Shown one piece after another: positions 58,288 to 64,000 of a DNA stretch of 64,000 nt (the first letter of the stretch is position 1; each line of letters starts with the position of its first letter). The notes under the pieces are model-generated. The model was not told where the DNA came from. It made no database searches and saw nothing but the letters and a program-made list of their open reading frames with translations. The translations under genes and the position numbers were made by a program. The stretch spans positions 94,341,340-94,405,339 of the forward strand of contig NC_052349.1 in assembly GCF_009727055.1 (NCBI RefSeq), given 5' to 3'. Origin of the DNA: Benincasa hispida (Eukaryota; Streptophyta; Magnoliopsida; Cucurbitales; Cucurbitaceae).

Positions 58288-58379
58288 ATTCGTAATGGTT
58301 ATTGTTGAGTTTGTGATATTTTTCAGGACAGATCTCTTTGTACTGGTTGTTCATCGCGAAGAGCAGTCTGACAGTTTAT

Positions 58380-59880
58380 GAGTACTAGGACTGAACCAGA
58401 ATTCGAAGCTGACCCAGAGATCAAGCATACATTTCATGCAAGGGCACGCCAGAACCGAGTGAGGTGAAAGAAGGCCAACATGGCAGATAATAATAATGAC
58501 AATGTGGCTCCTGCAGGAAATCAAAGGATTGGACGGCTAGTGCAAGATCCAGTTTTCCTTGCCGCTGACCACAACATTCCAATGAGGAACTATGCGGCGC
58601 CCAATCTGTATGATTTTTCACCCAAAATTTCAAGGCCGATCTTTGAGGAGAATGCAAGATTCGAGATCAAACCGGTCATGCTCCAAATGATCTAGAATGC
58701 AGGGCAATTTGGGGGTCTACAAAGTGAGGACCCACATGCCCACTTGACCATTTTTGTCGAGATGTGTGGCAACCTCTCAATACCTGGCATTACCCCTGAA
58801 GGTATCAAATTATATCTCTTCTCTTACTCCTTGAGGGATAAGGCTAAGAGGTAGGCTCATTCACTGAAGCCAAATGAGATTACTTCATGGGATCAACTGG
58901 TTGAGCGATTTATGAAGAAGTTCTTCCCTCCGACTGTCAATGCAAGGCGACGGAAGGATGTGTTGAACTTTGAACAAATGGATAACAAGACCCTTAGCAC
59001 TGCCTGGGTGCGATTCAGAAGACTGGTGAAAAATTGTCCGCATATCGGGATACTCGATTGCGTCCTGATGGAGACCTTTTATAATGGCCTTAACAGATCA
59101 ACGCAGGTTGTTGTTGACACCTCTGTGGTAGAAGATTTTATGGATAAGACATATACTGAGGCCAAGGTCATCCTTGATCGCATCTCGTGGAATATGGATG
59201 ATAGGTAGATGATGGATATGGAGGAAGAGGCTCCGAAAGAAGAAGAAATGAAACTACCATTGTCCCTGCGGAGACAGTGACTACTTTGGCCGCCCAGATG
59301 GCCGCAGTGACTTCTATCTTCCAATCGATGGCACTTAATCAAGGTGCCCTCTCCCAAACAACAATGCAACCAAATGTGCCGGCGCAAGTGGCCGCAATTG
59401 GTTGCGTTAATTGTGGAGGAGGCCATGGAGCGGAAATGTGCCCATCGAACATGCAGCAAGTATGTGCAATCCAAAATAACCCCTTCAGCAACGTGTATAA
59501 TCCTGGTTGGAGGAGTCACCATAACTTCAGTTGGGGGGGGGGGGGAATCAAAACCAAGGTGGGCCAAGTAACCATCAGAATAGCAATTCAGGGAATCGAG
59601 GAAACCCTCCACCTTTTCACCACAATCAGAATCAGGGTCAACAAAGGCAATCGCACAATCAACAACCCTCATCTTCAAACACCTCTAGTAATTCATTGGA
59701 GGCCCTGCTCAAGCAATCATGGATAAAAATGGCGCGGTGATGCAGGCGCAGGCGTCTTCAATTAGAAAATTGGAGATTCAAGTGGGGCAGATGGCATTCA
59801 AGTTACGTAATAGAACACCTAGAACATTGCCAAGAAATTCTGAAGCCCCTGGATCCCATGGAAAGGAGCAATGTCCCTGA
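58380..59880 (+). pseudogene. Gypsy (Athila-like) gag, element C
   Basis: The start ATG at 58380 is MSTRTEPEFEADPEIKHTF. It has the same domains as the B gag: NIPMRNYAAPNLYDFSPKIS, the gag core, CPHIGILDCVLMETFYNGL, the zinc knuckle CVNCGGGHGAEMC, NPFSNVYNPGWRSHHNFSWG with a G-run (59535-59546), an Asn/Gln-rich tail and LEIQVGQMAFKLRNRTPRT. Nonsense codons include TGA at about 58467, TAG at 58693 (CAG in B) and TAG near 58851 (TGG in B). There are frameshifts near 59206 and at the G-run. No protease or RT follows. Confidence 0.88.
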
Positions 59881-60740
59881 AGACATTAGGCAGGCAAGCT
59901 GGACTGCCTGCGGAGGTGTGGATTACGTCCATCTAAAGAAAACTATCTTCCAGTCCATATCTTAATTCTATGTTTACATGCTTTCTTTTAAATTCTTGTC
60001 TTTATTGATTTATGAACTTTGTCATTTACTGCTTTATTCAAATTGTCTTTCAATGCTTTATGAATTTATGATTCATTTAATTCCCTTGCATTTATTTCTA
60101 TACTCTCTTTAATTTCTTTAATTTTCTGTCATAAATGTGTTATTCTTAGACCTGTTGAATGATTGGTTAATAAGAAGAAAATTATTACCGCAATGTCCGT
60201 GTGACTTGCGTTGAAGAATTTTTTTTTAATAAAAATAAAATTTTAATAATAAAACAATCAACATCAGATATGCATTGTGTTAATGGGTGCATCTTGTACC
60301 AACAAGATACAGTTTGCATTCATCCAACTCAAATACATTACGTTGAGGGGTTTGTTGCGCTCGTATGTGTTCTTTGCCCGTCCTTAGAAAAGATGCACTA
60401 TGTTGAGGTAGTGTTGCGCTGGTAGAAATACCGTGCGCCCGTCCTCTAGAAATGCATTGAGTTGAGGGGTGTGTTGCGGGGAAACATGCGTTGTTGCCTG
60501 TCCTCTGCAAAGATACATTTTCGTTGATGAATTCATTGCGTTAATTCTTTACCCTGCGCCTATTCGAGTAAAACTCCAAAGAAAATTCTTTTTGCAAACT
60601 GAGAAGTCTAATCGCTTCAGCTTCCAAGGACATGATGAATTTTTAGTTGAAAGGACGTACGACTCTGCAAATTCATAAATGTGAGGAGTGCAAATGACAG
60701 GCTTTTTGAGTAGTCAAGGCCTGCCACCGCAGAATCCATG
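59881..60740 (+). other. Spacer between gag and accessory ORF, element C
   Basis: Homologous to 48111-49014 in element B but without the adapter duplication. No supported ORF. It holds 'gaggggtgtgttgcgggg' once. Confidence 0.75.
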
Positions 60741-60827
60741 TTGGGCCCATCAAGGCCCAACCTATAAAAGCGGGTTTCTTCGTCTTAGGTTGTTTACTTT
60801 CTTCATTTTGCAAAAAGAAACCCTAAA
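60740..60827 (+). promoter_or_regulatory. Internal promoter-like block, element C
   Basis: GTTGGGCC-CATCAA-GGCCCAAC, then CCTATAAAAG (60761-60770), then AAACCCTAAA (60818-60827), 75 bp before the accessory ATG at 60902. The 8-bp inverted repeat is perfect, as in B, while the spacer differs. Confidence 0.65.
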
Positions 60828-60901
60828 TCTTCTCTGTATACCAAACCTTTCTTCCTTCCCAGAACCTCAACGATTCCCAGTTTTCTTTTACTCCGGCATC
60901 C

Positions 60902-63720
60902 ATGGCAGATTAGACTTTCTAGCCATCTTCTTCACTTTCATCACCTTCGACAACCCAGCTTACCATGCAAGAGGCGACATTCCTTACAGCCAATCGCCGT
61001 CTCGTTGTTCAGCCACAGATTGTCTCTCGAGTCACCGGAAGACCCTGGCGAAACCCCTTAGCAGCCAGGCCACTTCAGTTCAAAAGGGGGCAGAGTTCTG
61101 AAAGCACCCGACTCCCAACACCAACATTCTCCTCTGAAAGCGAGAAGAAGAGACAAGACGATAAGGAGGTGTTTGTGAACCAACCACTGCCTACAGAGGA
61201 GGTGGCAGAGAAGGATTCAAGGAGAAGCACTTTGGTCATCGTGAATCCTAAGGAAACTACGCAAGTAAAATCCTATAAAGGACCCATTAGAGTAGCTTTG
61301 GAGGAAGCGGCGGCAGAGAAACAGCTTGAAGAGGCTGAAGAGAAGAAGAAGAAGAAGAAGAAGAGCAAGGAAAAGGAGGCTGGAGGAGATGAGCCATCCC
61401 ATCTAAACAAAGCAGAGAAGAAGATAAAAAAGAAGGAGGATGAAGAAGATGAGGAGGCCAGGCTGAAGAAGAAGCAAAAAAAGAGTGAGAGAAAAGAATG
61501 CAGGCGGGAGGAAAAGCACCTGAAGAAGGAAGAAGAAAGGAAAAAAAGGGCTGCAAACCCAAAGATGGACGGGGAATCCACCTCTGTAAGGGAGGACAAG
61601 GAGAAATCAGCGCAACTTAGAGAAATCAGCGCAACTTAGAGAAACAGCGCAACCTGAAACAATGCAAACGGTTCCGACTGACAAAGGAGAAAAAAGAGAT
61701 GTTACCTCTTGATGCGGCGTTGCAAAGAAAATGTGCCGCAAGGGTCAACTGTTGACCCTCTAATTTTGATTGACACATTAGAAGAGTAGGAGAGGGGAAG
61801 AAAAGAGGAGGAGAAGTAGGAGAAAATGATGCGGGCAAAACTCATCATCGTAGAAGGTAGTCAAAAGATTACAAGATGAGGAGGTGTGCCGCAATAATGA
61901 AATATCGAGAATCGAGGAAATAAGAAGGCTCGAAGAGGAACAATGCCTTTTGCTGGCCTTTGATCGGTTTGAAAGAGTTTGAAACAGAAGAAAGAGAAGA
62001 GGCAGAAGAAGAAAAAAAAAATAAGGCAAAAGAAGAGGAAAATAAGAAGGAAGAGAAGGAAAAGAAGCACCAAGCAAGCGTGTAGCACTTAAGAAAGAAG
62101 AAGGGAAAAGAACTTGCTGAACGGGAAAAAGAGAAACAACAAAAGAAGCGAGAAAGGAAATAAAGGCAGCAATCCCACCTTGCGAAGGAAAAGGGCAAAG
62201 CAGTCGCAGAGAGCAGCAAGCCCGCATTGGTAAATGTGCGTCCATCAAGAAAGAAGGAGAACGATGACTTGCTGGTGGAGATGGGCTTTTTCCCTGCGCC
62301 AACGCCACTACCAGACCTGATTACGAGCGTGATCATAGAACATGGATGGAACACATTTTGCCAGTGCCCAGCCATTATTATTCCAGAGGTAGTGTGGGAC
62401 TTCTACCACGGACGGCTACATGACACTAAGTATGTGGTGACCATAAAAGGGCAAATGTGTCTTTCGGCACAAGGGACATCAATGAACTGTACCAGATGAA
62501 GGATAAACCGGATGCACCGGGCAACAAAATCATTGATGATCCCACTGAAGAGCAGATGGAAGATGCGCTGCGAATATTAACGTAATCGAGCACTAAGTGG
62601 ACGGTTTCTTTAAAAGGCATCAGGACCCTAGCGTCCAAGACACTGCTTCCTGAGGCATGGCTTTGGGTCTATTTGGTCAAACAGCGACTGATCCCAACTT
62701 CCCATGTCAATTTCGAGGGATCGAGTCATGGCTGTATATTGCATTGCGCGCGACATTCCAATCGATGTGGGCTAGTTGATCGCAAGACAAATTCGAGGTT
62801 TTATAGGGCACATAACAGGGCAGTACTTCTTCCCATGGACAGTTTCAAGTTTATGCCTATCACTAGGTGTGGGCATTGATGAAGAACCAATGGCAGAAGT
62901 TCACGGCCATGTCAAGATTTTGAGGTTTCTCCTCAAAGATTCCCCACACTACCCTAAGCTCCCTTTGAAGAGGCCCAACATTGATTTGAATGCGTCGCAA
63001 GTGCCCAAGCCGAAGAACCAGTGCAGAGACGACAAAGGAAAGGAGAAAATCCAAGACTCAACAATGCAAGAACCGGAACCCTTGGACCCTTTACCCTTAA
63101 TAATTCGCCCTCCAATCTCTCTCGCACAAGCTTCTTCTTCCCTTCTCGAGCACTTTACCAATCTTCTCCTTCCCCTAGATTCTTCAACCGCATACCCAGT
63201 CCCATCATCACCTTCAGCATCATCACTGCAACTTCCCCTTCCACTTTCGCATGTTGATGACCCACACGATTTGGGTGAAGGCACTTCTGCCCAACCCCAA
63301 AACGTCGTTGGCGAGGCATCGCAGGCACAACCCACCGTTGCTTCCTTAGCTGCTGAGTTAGTAGATATGTTATCCCTTCTTGCCTAACAACAACAACTCT
63401 TCTCCCAACAGCAACAACTCTTTTCTCAACAACAAGCCTTCTTCGGCTAGAGAATTGATGCGGTAATTGAGCGAGTCAACGATTTACAACGCAGTGCTGC
63501 CATGACAAGGTAGGTGTTGATCAATATTCAGTGCAACACTTATATGATCCACCTGCATCAAAGATAGCTAGCGGAGCGGAACCATGAGTACTTTAATTTT
63601 CTGACAGCATATCTTCATGGACCCATGGTACCTCCGCATCTCAGGCAACATCTGATTTTTGAAGAAGCTCCTCAAGTACCACATCCGAATCCTCCTTTAG
63701 AACCTCCTCCTCCACAATAA
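60902..63720 (+). pseudogene. Accessory ORF of element C
   Basis: It runs from the ATG at 60902 to TAA at 63718-63720, about 940 codons, without an LTR insertion. Early stops lie in the first 12 codons. A long readable section starts at 60965 (MQEATFLTANRRLVVQPQIV, RVTGRPWRNPLAARPLQFKR) and continues through a Lys/Glu coiled-coil-like region to 61639. The conserved domain spans about 62230-62905 (DLITSVIIEHGWNTFCQCPA, LPEAWLWVYLVKQRLIPTSH, GQYFFPWTVSSLCLSLGVGI). Then PLKRPNIDLNASQVPKPK, a Ser/Pro linker and PHDLGEG, a Gln run, and the C-terminal helical part to ...EPPPPQ. It is the best template here for the uninterrupted layout of the ORF. Product function unknown. Confidence 0.8.
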
Positions 63721-64000
63721 TCTTTGCATTTATTTTTTGCGGTCATTCTGTTATTTTATTTAATTCATTCTTTTTCTATGTTTAATTAAAAAATTTTATT
63801 CTTTGTACAGGCAAAAATTTCTGTATTGCGATATTTATAATTACTTGTATACTTAGTTAATTTTCAATACAACTGAGTAGCAATTCTCTCTATATGCCTG
63901 TGCCTCTTCTTTATCATCCTTTGTCAACTTTGCGATATTCTTAATCTTTCTTTTGCGTTATTCATTGCACTGCCATGATGTATAATATGCATACACTTAG
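63721..64000 (+). other. Start of 3' non-coding region of element C
   Basis: Similar to 54674-54960 of element B ('ctttgtacaggcaa', 'acttagttaattttcaata', 'atgatgtataatatg'). No ORF. The window ends before the duplicated motif, polypurine tract and 3' LTR expected from element B. Confidence 0.75.

Overview
This window is a repeat-dominated piece of a plant nuclear genome. I see no intact host gene. The evidence for a plant is layered LTR retrotransposons with plant-type architecture: Athila-like Gypsy elements whose primer-binding sites match the 3' end of plant tRNA-Asp, a Ty1-copia remnant, long solo LTRs, and a GC-rich satellite. Recurrent GATCGTTTAG / GATCGTGTAG-type minisatellites and the LTR types look to me like cucurbit genomes, but that is recall, not proof. 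It is a draft assembly: there are N gaps at 4502-4601 and 26834-26858, three uncut 38-bp Nextera-type junction adapters, and one probable local misassembly.

Layout. 1-4501: satellite array of about 28-29 monomers of roughly 157 bp, ending at the 100-N gap. 4602-6690: AT-rich non-coding DNA with an internal partial duplication. 6687-7167: 3' fragment of a CAF1-type (CCR4-NOT deadenylase) gene, followed by a Copia LTR/PBS-like remnant. 7690-10032: 5'-truncated long LTR (same family as the solo LTR at 51295-53867). 10033-13030: truncated minus-strand element E (internal stub, PBS, LTR). 13031-35200: minus-strand element A, with element D inserted in its pol gene. A comprises an RT fragment (34956-35200), RNase H-integrase (20766-22484), an accessory ORF (17660-20165), a polypurine tract (16550-16563) and a 3' LTR (up to 16549) that itself carries solo LTR F (13662-15988). 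D (22492-34952) has a 5' LTR, PBS, gag, an internal promoter-like block and an accessory ORF that carries another LTR insertion (X). 35201-42091: a decayed Ty1-copia element with solo LTR H (36180-37881) inside it. 42092-43206: unassigned DNA with a GATCGTGTAG minisatellite. 43207-64000: plus-strand tandem array of the D-type family: a partial LTR, then element B (44530-57745, with solo LTR I inside its accessory ORF), then element C (sharing B's 3' LTR and running off the window end).

How the parts relate. B, C and D are copies of one family with an unusual layout: LTR, tRNA-Asp PBS, gag, about 1 kb spacer, promoter-like block (8-bp GTTGGGCC inverted repeat + TATA + telo-box), a roughly 940-980-codon accessory ORF, polypurine tract, LTR. 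None contains reverse transcriptase, RNase H or integrase, so they look like non-autonomous elements that keep a gag and an accessory ORF. A is a related element that does retain pol fragments and has its own, different accessory ORF in the position downstream of pol. All copies are broken by nonsense codons or frameshifts.

The strongest observations are the pol-less gag-plus-accessory-ORF family with its conserved internal promoter-like block, tandem duplicated primer-binding sites, a duplicated motif about 160 bp apart upstream of the polypurine tract, E2F-like site clusters in one LTR family, and adapter/misassembly artefacts that affect how parts of this window should be read.
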